Notes: generated by a model not told the origin, from the sequence alone. Positions 19,463-32,701 are shown, numbered from the stretch's first letter. The stretch is DNA of 64,000 nucleotides from Mesostigma viride (GCA_009746045.1 RPFO01000017.1:737001-801000), one strand, 5' to 3'. Numbers and translations: made by a program.

Positions 19463-20264
19463 AATGGCCCCCATTGATGATGCTTTCAGTATTTAGCCGC
19501 GCCCAGCCTACAATGGGACCTCCCATGGATGATGCATTAAGAATTTAGCCATGCTATGCCTATGCAGGGAGTTACTCTCTGCTGAGATGCCATGTGTACA
19601 CCAGCTATAGCCTAGCCACACACCCTCCACCCCATATGTCATGCAGGCCTTCTAGGCCCTCTCCTCAAGCCCCCCCTGGGTGCCCGTGCTTGATAAGGAG
19701 GCATGAACCATCATGGCGGTGCAGGTGCACCTTGTGCACCCAGAGCACGTGATAGTTGTACATCCTCCACGTGCAGCTTGTAGCCCTGATTGTATTACAA
19801 ACCCATAGATGCCCCTTTCTCAGGGCTATGTGTTACATATGCTCCCAACGGAGCTATGATTTTAATTAATTAATGCCACCTCCCCCCCCACTCTTTATCT
19901 CACAACAACTTGAGAGCAAAAAGTGAAAGAAAGGCATCTCACACAACTGAAAGAAGGAAGCCCAAAGAGGGCGTCATTCCAGGCAGCAGCAAAAAAAAAA
20001 AATTCAGCTGCTCAAAGATGCTTTTCCAGGATCAGCAACAACCTTAACATGCATGCTTTTAAAGGCTTAGCAATAACCCCTTCAATGGCTTTTAACAGGG
20101 AATTTAAGCCTAACGTACCTCTTCAGATGCTTTTGAAGGCTAAGCAATAACCTCTTCCTTGTGCTTCCCCGGGTGAAGCAGGAGGAACCCCCAGGCTGGC
20201 CGGACTGAACCCATCACTGGGTTGTTCGTCCGTTTAAAATGAGAGGGAATGTCACCTGCAGGTG
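19463..20264. other. non-coding stretch with a LINE/SINE 3' end
   Basis: No gene is supported. 19805-19875 reads (plus) as a 3' end of the hairpin family: CATATGCTCCCAACGGAGCTATG followed by TTTTAATTAATTAATG. 19700-19755 is an inverted relative of the sequence at 27570-27640 (GGTGCACCTTGTGCACCCAGAG). A purine-rich low-complexity part lies near 19915-20000. Confidence 0.45.
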
Positions 20265-20275
20265 GGGGAATGTAA

Positions 20276-21001
20276 TTAATTAATTAATTAATTAAACTCG
20301 TGCTCCCGTTGGGGAGTCACGGAGCACTGAAGTGCTTTTAATCCCTGTGTGTGCACTACAAGAGAAAGGGCAGAGACCCCCAGTCTCCTTCATGCCAAAG
20401 GCATGCCACAGCTGCAATCGGGCGCGGCTAGCTAAAAGGACAGGCTAACGATCCGGCAAACTGTGGGTGCAATAAGACCCATGTAAGCGGGGCATAACAA
20501 GTATAGCGTGGGCAAGTAATCTGACCATAGCACGGGCGTAGCATGGCTGTGCTAGGACTAGGCTAAGGCTATGGCTGGTTGTGTACACCGTGCGTTGGCG
20601 GCACGTGACTAGGTATGTTGGCACAGCTAGGCGAACATTCTAGGCATGGCTGCCTTAGCGGCAGTGACTCCAATGGTTACAATTGCTAGGGCTATTGCTA
20701 TTCTAGCCCGCTGGGGGCGTCCACATCTTGTGGTTGATCATCAGGTCCCCGCCCCTCCAGTACACCTTGGGCTTCTGGGGGTCCTGCTTATGGCGGAGGT
20801 ATTCCGGCCACAGGTCGCGTCGCTGCTGTTGCTGAGCGGGGGTCAGGTCGTCATCCAGCGTCCAGGTGAGGTCGTGCAACCGCTTGCGACGAGAGAGGAA
20901 CCGCTGCTTATCCTCAGGGGAGGGGAAGGTGAGCAGGACTGGTGGGGGAGCCGCCTTGTCCCGTGAGTGGGGAAGGCGGTGGCACCCACGCAGTTCTACC
21001 A
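20276..21001 (-). mobile_element. ORF1-only LINE derivative, copy 2 (5' truncated)
   Basis: This copy is nearly identical to 17861-18580. It keeps only the last 95 or so codons of ORF1 (stop at 20703; VYWRGGDLMINHKMW), the same 3' region, the same hairpin (20300-20327) and a longer TTAATTAATT tail. It is bounded by an 11-bp duplication GGGGAATGTAA (20265-20275 and 21002-21012). The same joint lacks ORF2 as in copy 1, so the ORF1-only form itself has been mobilised, and 5' truncation is typical of LINE retrotransposition. Confidence 0.85.
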
Positions 21002-21012
21002 GGGGAATGTAA

Positions 21013-21870
21013 ACTGCCACCTACTCTGGGTGCACAAAGGGCACCGGCACCACCATGATCTATCGGAGCACAACAACTGACTACATAATACAAACTCTTT
21101 GTTCTTATTGTGTCGATTTCATCACGACTCGTGTTAAACTCTTGCATCGTTTGGTGGTCAAAGACTATGACCGAGACATTATGCTCCGTCAAGTCCGGTC
21201 ATTTTTTGCAACGTCACCCACATCTGTTCGGTGCAGCCCCTTGGCACAACTCTATAAACAGGTCGTGGACCGGCTGGATCGCGTAGTATCTCGGCACATC
21301 TGACCCCTGTGATGCCAGATCTCCTTTGCGGCCGTTCTGAGCTTGGCACTGGATTCGTTGTACACATCGTCGCGTCGCTGCAGCAACACGATGTTTTCTG
21401 GCATACGTGGGCTTTTGGTTCCCGCCACACATTTGAATTAAACGTGCTGTCCTCCGGATTTTCGCCTTTGCACCATGTGCAGTTCTTGGACGTTTGGAAT
21501 CATGGCATGGCTAACGTAATGACTGGCTAGCTAGACCTTTTCAGCTGGCGGTTTTCCATTTGCAGGTATTTCCTCGTAAATGGTGGGAGAGCGGTCGCAG
21601 CAATGGTGCTCACCACTAGACACTCCCGGCCAGTTAGGCTCGAAACACACGCCGGCCCTGATCAAGCAAGTTGTTTCCGGCCCAACCGTGTAGGTCATCT
21701 AGTCGCTCTACACGTAAGCCAGCCATAATTTCCATGCACATAATTTCCATGCATGTTTGTCTCCTTGATAATTTCCATGCAACAAGGCTACACATTTCCA
21801 TGCATCACCATTCATATTCATCATCCTGAACGACTCGAACACGCGGACAAGATAACGGCAGGCTTGAGCT
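21013..21870. other. no gene seen
   Basis: 21013-21060 is the other half of the repeat split by the half-LINE insertion (compare 27585-27640). The rest shows only short frames without recognisable motifs, plus a few TTTCCATGCA repeats at 21725-21800. Confidence 0.4.
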
Positions 21871-21873
21871 ACC

Positions 21874-21984
21874 ATCAAGGAGACAACGAGCGCAGGCGCG
21901 CCGGATTCTCCCGATTACCATGGTCCGGATTCTCGAGAGAAATCAGGATCCTGATTTCCGGCCTGCGCTGGTTGTCTCCTTGAT
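21874..21984. mobile_element. small foldback element (111 bp)
   Basis: The two ends are inverted copies, starting ATCAAGGAGACAACGAGCGC and ending GCGCTGGTTGTCTCCTTGAT, with one mismatch over 24 bp. The arm sequence also occurs alone at about 16412-16428 and 21750-21765, so it is dispersed. No coding capacity. Confidence 0.55.
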
Positions 21985-22178
21985 AATACAAACTGCATAA
22001 CAATCTATCAGAGCATGTGCAACAAGGAATATTAAATTAAATTAAATTATAACATGCCTCCGTTGGGAGATCATGTAGCACATATTCCATGATGGATGGG
22101 TGGGGTGGAGGAAGCCGCGTAATCGAACTATCCTAACTCTAAGCTATCTAGTCTAGAAAATCCTAACTACACTACTCA

Positions 22179-24667
22179 TCAAAACGCCTCCTCCTCTTGG
22201 GGGGAGGGGGCTTGCCCACAGGGTCGGGCGTGTGCGCCTTGACAATCTTCTGCCACCGCGTCTTGTCCTGCATGGCAGTCCAAAGACGGGAGAGAGAGTA
22301 CGTGGATGCGGTTCTCAAACTGGGCTGGGACCACTAGGTCGTCCAGCAACATCTGGATGTAGTTCGTGACAGGTTTCCCTACCCTTTTGGGAATGCCCTT
22401 GGGGCCAGGCCAGGTCAGAATGTGTCGCCCTGGCTGGCCAAGCCGCTGGGGGCCGGCCAGACCAAGGGCGGTGTCGACCTGGCTGGTGCGAGCAAGGTGT
22501 CCTACAAATGCTATCCTACGCTGCCTAATCTCGTCCGAAATACGAGGCATACCATGATACAAAGACTCTGATGACGGACACTCGGAAAACCCTACGTTAA
22601 CCCGTGTTTTTTTAATTAGAACGCGATATATCGCGTTGTAAGCTTTTTTTAGAACGCGTATAGCACCTAAGGAAAATTTTTTTTCATGGTCATGTATATA
22701 CTTTCCTGAAAGCCCATAAATCAAAGGATTTTTTGAGCTACTCAGACCTACAAAATGCTAATTCATTAGAGAGATACACTGGTTTGAATACAGGGGGGTC
22801 TGACCATGACCGCGATTTCTTGACCCTAGGTCACAAGTCATGTGCTTATTCACAAATGGTTCATGAAAAAAATCTGGCTTCTTGCACGAGCTATGGGCAA
22901 CATATGCAGGCTCTGTGAAACAAAACTCAGGCCCATTGGGCCACTGGAGCTATTTTTCATTAGCATCACAATTACAACGCAGTACAACGCAGTGGGAAAA
23001 ATGAGAGCCCTTCACAACATGACGCAACGACATGAGCCCCATAAACGGGGCCATAGTGAGCTTGGAGGGTCAAAACGTTGAAAATAGGTGTTGTATAAGT
23101 TATACAGCATCCAACATGCATCAAACATCATGACTGGATGACCTAATATGACTGAATCAGGCAGCCATAGCCAAAGCATCATCCACTCTCACAACGTGTT
23201 GAGCACATGCCTCGTGGGAACGGAGGTGCTGGGTTTTCATTCCATAACGCGTGCAATACTGAAAGAAAGAGGCACGTCTAATGCAAGGCTTGGATAGGTT
23301 GAGTGATCCATGAGCTTACATGCAGGCAAAGATGACGCTGGAATGCATGCTAGCAAATGGTGGCAAGATGCTAACAACACATGATTATACACCATGATTA
23401 TGGGCACCCAGCTGGTCTTCTTGCACAATCAACGCAGTATAAACCATCAACATCCAATCCTAGCTCACGATATATGCACGGCTTGACGACGTATACAGCA
23501 CCTAAATACTGCACAACTGCAACCTGCTATGGCTGACATGCAAGCAACGTCGAGTAGGATGGCGGTCTTAGAGAGGCTGGGCAGAGGTCGGTAGAAATAA
23601 GTGGAAAACTGGCAGAAACTAGGTAGAAACACGATATACTTACGCCTGCAAGCACTATTGAGCCGGTGGCAGAGGCCATTTCCAGGAAAATACAGCATAC
23701 CGTAGCAATAGCCACGGTCACGCCTTACGCTATTTGCAGGCACCATCATGCCCGGCGCTACCCAATAAAAGTCTGCACAATTCTCGGTTTAGCCGAGAGT
23801 CCGGACGTTCGGAATGAATAAACATGTGTTAAGAAGTCGAAACACCATGGAAATACCAAGCATGGTGCCGCAGCAGACCCGAGTCTTGACGTAATAATAT
23901 GTATGCCGGTTTCCAGGGTTTCCGCATGAAAGTTGGGTGAGAAACTGGAAAAAACTACGTTTCCTTTGCCCCAGTACCTCAACAAACTCGTAGAAACCTA
24001 ATTATCAACCTTTGAACGCATCATCATGGTCGTGCCACCCAACAGCCACTGAAATTCGCGCGAAAACTGGCGAGATCTACCTGCCGCCATCGCCGTCGTC
24101 TTCACCTTCGTCCCGCGAAAATGCCTGATTTCAGTGGTACATATTTGTTTGCAGCTGTCACAAAAAAAATACCAAAAATACCAGGATTTTTTCTTGAATT
24201 CTATGAGATGTTTCTGACCTATCTTGAAAGTTTCAGACCAAAAATCGCATGTTTAATAGGTTTGCCACGTGTCAGATTACAACGCGATACATCGCGTTCT
24301 AACCCTACAACGCGATGTATCGCGTTGTAAAAAAACACGGGTTAAGGACCTGTCGGAGCATCCTGTAACCCGTGCCGTTGAGCCTAGCTGCCAGTTTGGG
24401 TGTGATGGTCCAGGGTGGTATCATCCGCATTAATCAGGTCGGACAGGCGGTAACCAGGGCCACCGCCGCCATATATTCGCGATCGTTAAGGATGTCCAAG
24501 CCGGGCTCGAACCCTCGAGCAGTAAAGCGCGCACGTGCCCGCGGCGCATGGCGTGATCCACGACAATAATGAACAGATATGGGGACAGGACACAACCGTG
24601 CCACACCCCGTGGTGAAGGGGCAGTGAAAGATCGAAGCTTGTATAGGGCGTCACTGTCCCTCCTCAC
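22179..24667 (-). pseudogene. LINE reverse-transcriptase relict, interrupted by a piggyBac-type element
   Basis: The minus strand right of the insertion (24346-24667) has the RT motif HHGVWHGCVLSPYLFIIVVD, an ADDTTL motif near 24425, then, after an apparent internal deletion, the frame PKLAARLNGTGYRMLRQV. The left part (22179-22596) continues in the same frame with LNVGFSECPSSESLYHGMPR and DEIRQRRIAFVGHLART, the typical C-terminal region of LINE RT. The same motifs in the other relict read KLDGAVTRMLRS, YQGMPYITSTIKQRR and LVGHLART. The 3' region runs to an ATTTAATTTAATTT tail at 22030-22048 with a CCTCCGTTGGGAG hairpin. The copy is dead: truncated, internally deleted and frameshifted. Confidence 0.75.
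22601..24341. mobile_element. non-autonomous piggyBac-type transposon
   Basis: Both ends are inverted copies of CCCGTGTTTTTTTA (14 bp), flanked by TTAA at 22597-22600 and 24342-24345. TTAA duplication and CCC ends are the known signature of piggyBac transposons. Close to both ends sit palindromes of the type ACGCGATATATCGCGT (one at 22621-22636, two at about 24282-24326), which are probably transposase-binding or hairpin sites. The 1741-bp interior has only short frames and no DDD transposase motif, so it would depend on a partner. The interior sequence is otherwise not recognised. Confidence 0.82.
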
Positions 24668-24785
24668 TGCAATGTTGTGTATCGATCAGGGACCGTTCAG
24701 TTGACAATTACTACATATTGGGATCCATTCGACACAGTCACCTGCTTGCAAAAAAATCACTTATGTTGAATACATACCACGTCCC

Positions 24786-27700
24786 CTATCTTCTCTTGGT
24801 TCCTTTAGAGGCAGACATCTTGGGAACTCTGTACGTTCCACCGGCCGGGCCACTGTCAGCATCCTCTGGAAGTGTGAGGCCCATCAACCCGAGCAAACTG
24901 GAAGCAGGCCCAGGCAAACCCATCTGGGCCATGGAAGACTGTAGAAAATTCTTCACCAGGTTGGCGTCAACATCCACTGGACGACTAAGCTCCTCTTCAT
25001 CATCTGACCCTCTGTCAGACGCAGATGCGCCAGCTTGCTGGCCTTGCGACACATCTGGCCTGTTCTCCGCATGTTTTTCAAGCTTTTCAGAGCCTGCCGG
25101 CGACAGTGTCACAAAGCTGGCAGCCATTTCAGAACCCCGCAGTTGCTCATCCAACACCTGCATGGCACAGAGAGTGTTTAAAACAAAATAAAGTAAAGCA
25201 GATAACAACACGTGGGGGTTATCAAATTGCTGATGGCGACACACTTGTGTAGTAACCTCATTCAGACTCACCCTGCCACATGATCGCACTACTAAGACAA
25301 AAGACACTCATTCCACTCTCGGGAGCCACATGTCATAGCAGCAAAGCAAGAGGATTATGCAGTAAGCATGCATGGCCAGCCACTGCCAGCTCGCCATCTA
25401 ATAATCATTCCCTTGGAAACCGCCGACCAGGATCCCTGCAAGAGGTCCTGGTAACAAAAGCAAACAGTGTCCTCCACCCCAATCAAACAAGGTCAAGCGA
25501 CCCATACATCATGAAAGCACGATAGTACAACACTCGAGACATAGTAAAATAAAAGGGCGGCATTTGAAGCAGAACCAAACATACCTGCATGTATGCGTCC
25601 TGGAACTGATCCCTCGCCCCACCCTCCTCCCCCTCTGCTTCCACCATGTCCTCGTCCTCGTCATCACTGTCGCCACCTGCGTCCTCGATCCCTTGCAACG
25701 GCCGTCGTATTGCCAGCGGCACCCCCTCCACTCCTCCATAGGCAGCCACATGGGTGGCCTTGTGTGCCTTTGCATCCACTATTCCAGGGGCCAAGGGTAC
25801 CCCTGATGTCGGCAGCCCCCCCGGCGGACCATCCCTAGTCTCTACTGGCGCCTGCCCCCCTTGTCGTGTTTGGCTATGGCTAGGTGGCCGTATCGCTGCC
25901 TCAGCTGTCACAGCCCCCTTGCCGTTGGCCATGCCTGAAGTGGCGCCCGCACCCGACCTAGTACCGCCTTCTCCAGGGGCCCCTCTTCCCAAGTCTCCGC
26001 CGACTTTACTACTGGGCATGCCTTGACTACTGGTCGCTCTGGGTGGCAGCTCATCCTCGTCAGATGATGGGCTCCCAGAGTCAGAGTCGGTGTGGCCATC
26101 ATAAAATGAGTCGTGGCTTTCATCGCTGCTGTCACTGTCACCACCACTGCTTGTCGCCCCCTCACCTGCCCCATCACGCATGTGCCGCCCTGCCATTCAG
26201 GGTGATAGTGAAAAATGCAAAAGGCGTTGGAGCAGGCGGAAGGAAAGGTGGCATGCGGGTGAGACGCTCGCCAAAAAAGAAACTGATGAAGAAGGGTTGT
26301 GGGGCTTACGCTATTATTTTCCTCTCTTATTCAACAACAGGAAAAACACTATTATTGTAATCTGATATTTAACAACAGGCGAAATATTTTTATAGCCCTC
26401 TCGTAGTAAACAACAGGCAAAATATTATTGTTGTCCTCTGTAATTTTACAACGGGAGAAATGAGGGGCATGCCGACGGGCCGTGGGAAGAACGAGCCTCT
26501 TGCCATCATCTGCTACCGAAGCCTGCGGAGCAAATCAATTCTGCGAAGTCCCCTTCTAGGCTTCTATCCATAGAGCCAACCCACTTCCTATAGAGTTGCA
26601 GGAACATCCATGTGGCTGCAAGACACGATCACGCATGAGCAAGGGCGTGAGGGCGCGAGGGAGCGAGGGAGCGAGGGAGCGAGGGAGGGAGGGAGGGAGG
26701 GAGGGAGGGAGCGAGGGAGCGAGGGAGCGAGGGAGCGAGGGAGCGAGGGAGCGAGGGTGCGAGGGAGCGAGGGTGCGAGGGAGCGAGGGAGCGAGGGTGC
26801 GAGGGAGCGAGGGAGCGAGGGAGCGAGGGAGCGAGGGAGCGAGGGAGCGAGGGAGCGAGGGAGCGAGGGAGCGAGGGAGCGAGGGAGCGAGGGAGCGAGG
26901 GAGCGAGGGAGCGAGGGAGCGAGGGTGCGAGGGAGCGAGGGTGCGAGGGAGCGAGGGAGCGAGGGTGCGAGGGAGCGAGGGAGCGAGGGAGCGAGGGAGC
27001 GAGGGAGCGAGGGAGCGAGGGAGCGAGGGAGCGAGGGAGCGAGGGAGCGAGGGAGCGAGGGAGCGAGGGAGCGAGGGAGCGAGGGAGCGAGGGAGGGAGG
27101 AGGGAGCGAGGGAGCGAGGGAGCGAGGGAGCGAGGGAGCGAGGGAGCGAGGGAGCGAGGGAGCGAGGGAGCGAGGGAGCGAGGGAGCGAGGGAGCGAGGG
27201 AGCGAGGGAGCGAGGGAGCGAGGGAGCGAGGGTGCGAGGGAGCGAGGGAGCGAGGGAGCGAGGGAGCGAGGGAGCGAGGGAGCGAGGGTGCGAGGGAGCG
27301 AGGGAGCGAGGGAGCGAGGGAGCGAGGGAGCAGGAAAGCGTACCTGTGCCATCACTGTCATCCGTCACACCGAGCGTTTGCCGCAGCAAGCCCATGAAGC
27401 GACTGATGTCGAACGCGACGTTGCCCTCACTGGCGATAAGGGAGGCGGGCAAGGAACAACATTATGAATGAATTAGTTAAGTAGTTAAGAACATATCTCC
27501 GTGGAGAGCATATGTAACGCATATCCCTGAGAAGGGGCATATGGTTTTCAATACATTCTGGGCTACAACCTGTAGGTGGGGGAATGTAAACTGCCACCTC
27601 TGGGTGCACAAGGTGCACCTACACCACCATGGTGTATCATACCAAAAGAGGCCTGGCATGGGGTGGAAGATGGTCATGGCTAAGCGATGGCTAGGGGGGC

Positions 27701-30700
27701 CCACAGCATTATGCGTGTTCCCAACCAACACAAGTGTGAGTGCTTAACACAAGCAACCAGGACCCGAGCAGCGGCACTAGAAAAAATAAATAGAGTAACC
27801 TGGCCACTCAAATCATCCTGGGAAAACCTGAATGTGCTTAAGAAGGCACTCGCTGTCCATCAGTGCTGGTCAAATGTAACAGTTGCCAGTATGCAACGTA
27901 GATGAATGGGCTGGCAAACACTTTTAGTGTTCCTGGGCTGGTGTGTTTAAAGGCGTGTGCGAGCAGGGGACACATGGCACTTCCTGCATGCATGTCTGGA
28001 GGAAGACTCCTGTATCGCATCTACTCGCACTTGCTGCTAACTACGTCAACACGGGGAGCGATGCTGAGCTGACTATTACAGTATGGATTGGCAAGGCGGC
28101 CTACAACTGGAGAGTGTGAATACAGGAAGTTAATATATTGCATGTGGTACCACAACTGTTTGGGGCAACAGAACCGTGCCGACATGGTCGATACTGCCCA
28201 TAGGACGAATATAAGCGACACTAACGATATAAGTGAAGCCAGTATAACAGATGCGATTGTTATAGCCAATACAATCAACAAATGTAGCCAACGATGAGCT
28301 ATAGCATGTATGAAGCATTATGACGAGGACGTCACCATACCAATTGCTTTTGCCATTAGGCCAAACTGCAGTATTTGCGCAGACTGGTAGCACCCTCACC
28401 CCAACAGCCCCACCAAATCATGGGACTAACCAAAGGACCCCATGGGTAGAGAAATGTCCACAAGCAGTGACAAGGTAGTCCTGAGCTTCCCAATGTTAAG
28501 ATTATGATAAAAGGACAACTAATTTATCTATAAATAGTTCACAAAAAAATTATATGATCAAAAGAAGATCAAGTTATTTTTAGCCCCAAACGACGAAAGA
28601 AGGAAAGGGCAAGCTAATACAGAAATGGACAGTCAGGGGCTGCACAGAGAAGGAAAGGGAAAGACAGGCCAGGAGGGCCAGGGAATGACGCAGCCAACGG
28701 TGGCTACATCATCGACCTCTTGTTGGCGGGTGCCCCTCCCTCCTTTTCCTTACTCTGGCATCTCCGCTCCCTCCAGCGAGGACACACGCTCCACAAACTC
28801 CGCCATCGAGCGCGACACCTCGCTCAGGTTGGACGCCTCGGCACCCACGTTGGCGGCACCCACAGGGTCGACAGGTCTGCGGGCGGTGCCCACACGGGTG
28901 GAGATGCAGACACCGATGGAGGCCGATCCAGTAAGTGGCATACCGTCAAATGCATGACTTCATGATGGCCAGCACCGCTCAGTCAAAGCCAGTCATGGCC
29001 ATCCTCCAAGCTGTCCTGCCTACATGTTACTGGCCCCACCCGGATGGTCGCTACAAAACACCTTTTTTCTTTCCTTACCTGCATTTCACCATGGCCGTCG
29101 TCCGCACCGACCTTTGTACGACATCAACCATCCACACCTACCAGTGGCCACACCCATCGATCGTGCCTACGTTGTGCCACAACAACCTTCCGTGCTTACC
29201 TGTGACAGCGCCCACCATGAAGGCGGACACGTGCCCCACATCAAACGCCTACAAGTTGCCTACCGGCGACCCCACCCCATGCCCACACAGTCATCACCCA
29301 TGCCCTACTGGTGTCCGCGCCGCTTGCGCGCCTGCTTGGCCGCCTCGTGCTCGTCGGCCTCTCGTTGCCGGACACGGAGCAGATCATCCACCGTGTGCTG
29401 GGGGAGGGGAGGCCGTAGGAGAGCAAGGGAGGGGAGGGGACGCGGAGCAGGTCATCCACAGTGTGCTGGGGGAGGGGAGACCGTAGGAGAGCTAGGGAGG
29501 GGAGGGGGCGCGGCGCAGGTCATCCGCCGTGTGGTGTGGGAGGGGAGGCCGGCGAGAGGAGATAGCCGTAGGAGGCAGGACACATGGTGTGGCGGCCCGC
29601 AAGGGACGCATACAATGGATGGGGGCCTGACCAGATGGGGGTGCAGCATCGCATGATATGAGAGCGGTGCACCCAAGAGGAGTAAATCTTACGGGTGTAA
29701 CCCACCTGTAATATATCGGCACGGAAGATACTAGGCTGTGGGCACAGACATGGTATCCTTGTTTGCGACGATTCCAGGCCACAGTGCGTGGGGATCTGGA
29801 CCGTACCAATCCGATCCAGCCTGAAACTGGGCTGACCGCGTTACCCGACTCGTTCAGTGGATGAAAACGCGCCTGACGTGGCACGAGGTGGCAAACTTAT
29901 ATCAGCGATGCAGTTTCCGTGTCTATCGTTCAGATTGACGTGTCGGCGACAGCAGGGCCAGTTCTCTCTCTTGAGCAACAAACAAGCAAACGGTTCCAAA
30001 AACAGCCCCTCATGGCAGCGCTACTGCCAGACGCATCATGGCTGCCTCCCCTGGCCCCTTTGGCCCGTGACGTCCCAAGTCACTCACATCCAAAATGCTT
30101 GGTGGCGATGTGGCATATTCGTAACAGGGCTCACATCTGCGCACATCGTCGTCTACATTTCTCGTTCCGCGGCACACTGATATGAACATTGCCAGCCAGA
30201 CTTGACGAAGCAACGCACGCCGATGAACGCAGCAACAGATATGACAAACACCCCCCTGCACTTTCAAACGCAACGAGCATGGCCCTACCTCCACCCCCTC
30301 CATCCAGCTATCATCGTCGTCAGGTCGAACTGGGAACACGAGGGGGCTAGATGCCTGGCCGGATGCTGCCGCCGCATCAAGCTCCCCCTGCATCTCCCGT
30401 AGCAGCCCAGATATTCTTTGGGCAGGGCCCGCCAGCACGCGTGCCGTGCGCGAGCACACATCCGTGCCGCGAAAGAAGGAGACCGCCTGGTGCAGCAGCC
30501 GCTTGTGGCCCTCCGAGCCAGGGATGTTGCCCTGTCCACATTGAACCAAGAGGCAGCGCAGAAGACGACCGGCTGTTAGGATCATGTGGGCACTCCATCA
30601 TCGCATCCTCTGTACTTGTCCTTACACCCCGCACTGGCGCCGTACGGAACCCGACGAGATGAGGGAGCTGAGGGGCATAGCCTGGCAAGCGCGCGTCAAC

Positions 30701-32661
30701 CAAGAATACAATCGGGGGATGCATCAGGGGCCAGGCATTTGGTGGTCGGTTGAGAGACACGAGCACTTGCGGGACATCCCCTTGCCTCAAACACTGCGGG
30801 ATGCCCGCCGCCTGAAACCAGAAACCGAAAACAAGAGCAGCCACGCGTGGTGTCTGTAACACATACAGATATCCCACGCAATCCCACGCACGTGTCCCAT
30901 CCCAAACAACCCTTGGACAAGGACAACGCTACTCCCTGTGCGGCATCCCCCCCCCCTAAAGGAACCGCTTTCTCATGCAGATGTTCCCTGCGTCCAACAT
31001 GTGCAGTGTCCACCTCTATTGCATGCCGCAAAACAGCAGGCGGGCGCATGACAACCTGGAACCCACCAACGCCGCCATGCGAAAGTAACTAGCAAGTGGG
31101 TCTGAATCGGACACTGTCACGGAGTCACTCAGGACAAAAAACGTGATATCACCAGAATAAATTCCACCCGTCACACCGCACCTGGAAGTAGCCGCTCGTT
31201 TCCAGGCTCTTCACAAAGCGAGACCACGCTGGGTCGTCCGGGGGCGGCGCCAGCACAGCACCGCCCGTGCCAGCTGTCGGCCCCGAGGCCTCACCCCCCT
31301 GCTTGTCATCCCCCTGTTGGGTACCCGCTGGAGGCATGCCAGGCTCCTCCGGCACGTAGCGGGAACTGCGTGAGTAGAGGATCTCGAAACCTGCCGCCTG
31401 GCAGCGACATGCAGCAGGTCCATGGGGAGGCGGACACATGTTTGAGTGGGTGGCTGAGTGGACAGGTTGGCACCCAGCAATACGAAAGATCTGCCAAAAT
31501 AGGGTGGGTGAAATATCTGCCAAACAAGGTCCAACAGGCTGTCTAACAGAAATGGTTCTAGATGGGTGCCTACTAAAATTTTCGAAACTGCCATTGACAT
31601 GGTGGCCCTTTGTGTCGGTGCCGGAAGGAAGAAGTTGGCAAGCGGGGAGCAGGGAGCAATTGACCAGAAATATTGGTCACACGAGTCTGGACATTCAAGA
31701 GAGATACGCCTGGCAAAGAATAATCATAGGAGGTGGCCACACGAGTCTGGACACTCAAGAGAGATACGCCTGGCAAAGAATAATCATAGGAGGTGGCCAC
31801 ACGAGTCTGGACATTCAAGAGAGATACGCCTGGCCAAGGATCATCATAGGAGGTGGTCACACGAGTCTGGAGATTCAAGAGAGATACGCCCGGCAAAGAA
31901 TAATCATAGGAGGTGGCCACACGAGTCTGGACACTCAAGAGAGATACGCCTGGCAAAGGATAATCATAGGAGGTGGCCACACGAGTCTGGACATTCAAGA
32001 GAGATACGCCTGGCCAAGGATCATCATAGGAGGTGGCCACACGAGTCTGGACATTCAAGAGAGATACGCCTGGCAAAGGATAATCACAGGAGGTGGCCAC
32101 ACGAGTCTGGACATTCAAGAGAGATACGCCTGGCCAAGGATCATCATAGGAGGTGGCCACACGAGTCTGGACATTCAAGAGAGATACGCCTGGCAAAAGA
32201 TAATCATAGGAGGTGGCCACACGAGTCTGGACACTCAAGAGAGATACGCCTGGCAAAGAATAATCATAGGAGGTGGCCACACGAGTCTGGACATTCAAGA
32301 GAGATACGCCTGGCCAAGGATAATCATAGGAGGTGGCCAGCACAAGTAACCAACCAAGGTGGCCAGCACTATCCAAATTATTGTACTCCTACACAAACAT
32401 GCCTGGCGTGGCCAGCCAGCGCTCACCAGTTTGAGGCCGATGTCGGCCGCCCGCGCATGCTCGTGCCCAGGGACCTGCGGCCAGGGGAAGCCCCTGGGTG
32501 CCTGGAACACCTGGGACGCCAGCTGCGCGTACAGGCAGCGGTTGAACGTGACCATCGTCTCCACCAGCCCGCCCAGCGACACTCCGGCTGATGGCGTTGA
32601 CGGTCTTTTGGCTCGTGTGGACGCCGCTGCTGCTTGTGTGGACGGTGCGCCTTCTGCAGCC

Positions 32662-32701
<40 letters not shown>

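Noticed and set aside
22601-24341. Transposase gene inside the piggyBac-type element
   Set aside because: The longest internal frames are below 100 codons and show no DDD motif or zinc-finger end.
26556-27471. Ser-Leu-Ala-Pro-Arg and Glu-Gly-Ala-Arg repeat frames
   Set aside because: 8-bp array in an ECD intron; only 27344-27429 belongs to a gene.
31681-32340. CRISPR-like array of 60-bp units
   Set aside because: Units are repeated whole with no variable spacers, and the context is a eukaryotic intron. The 34-, 46- and 95-bp arrays were rejected for the same reason.
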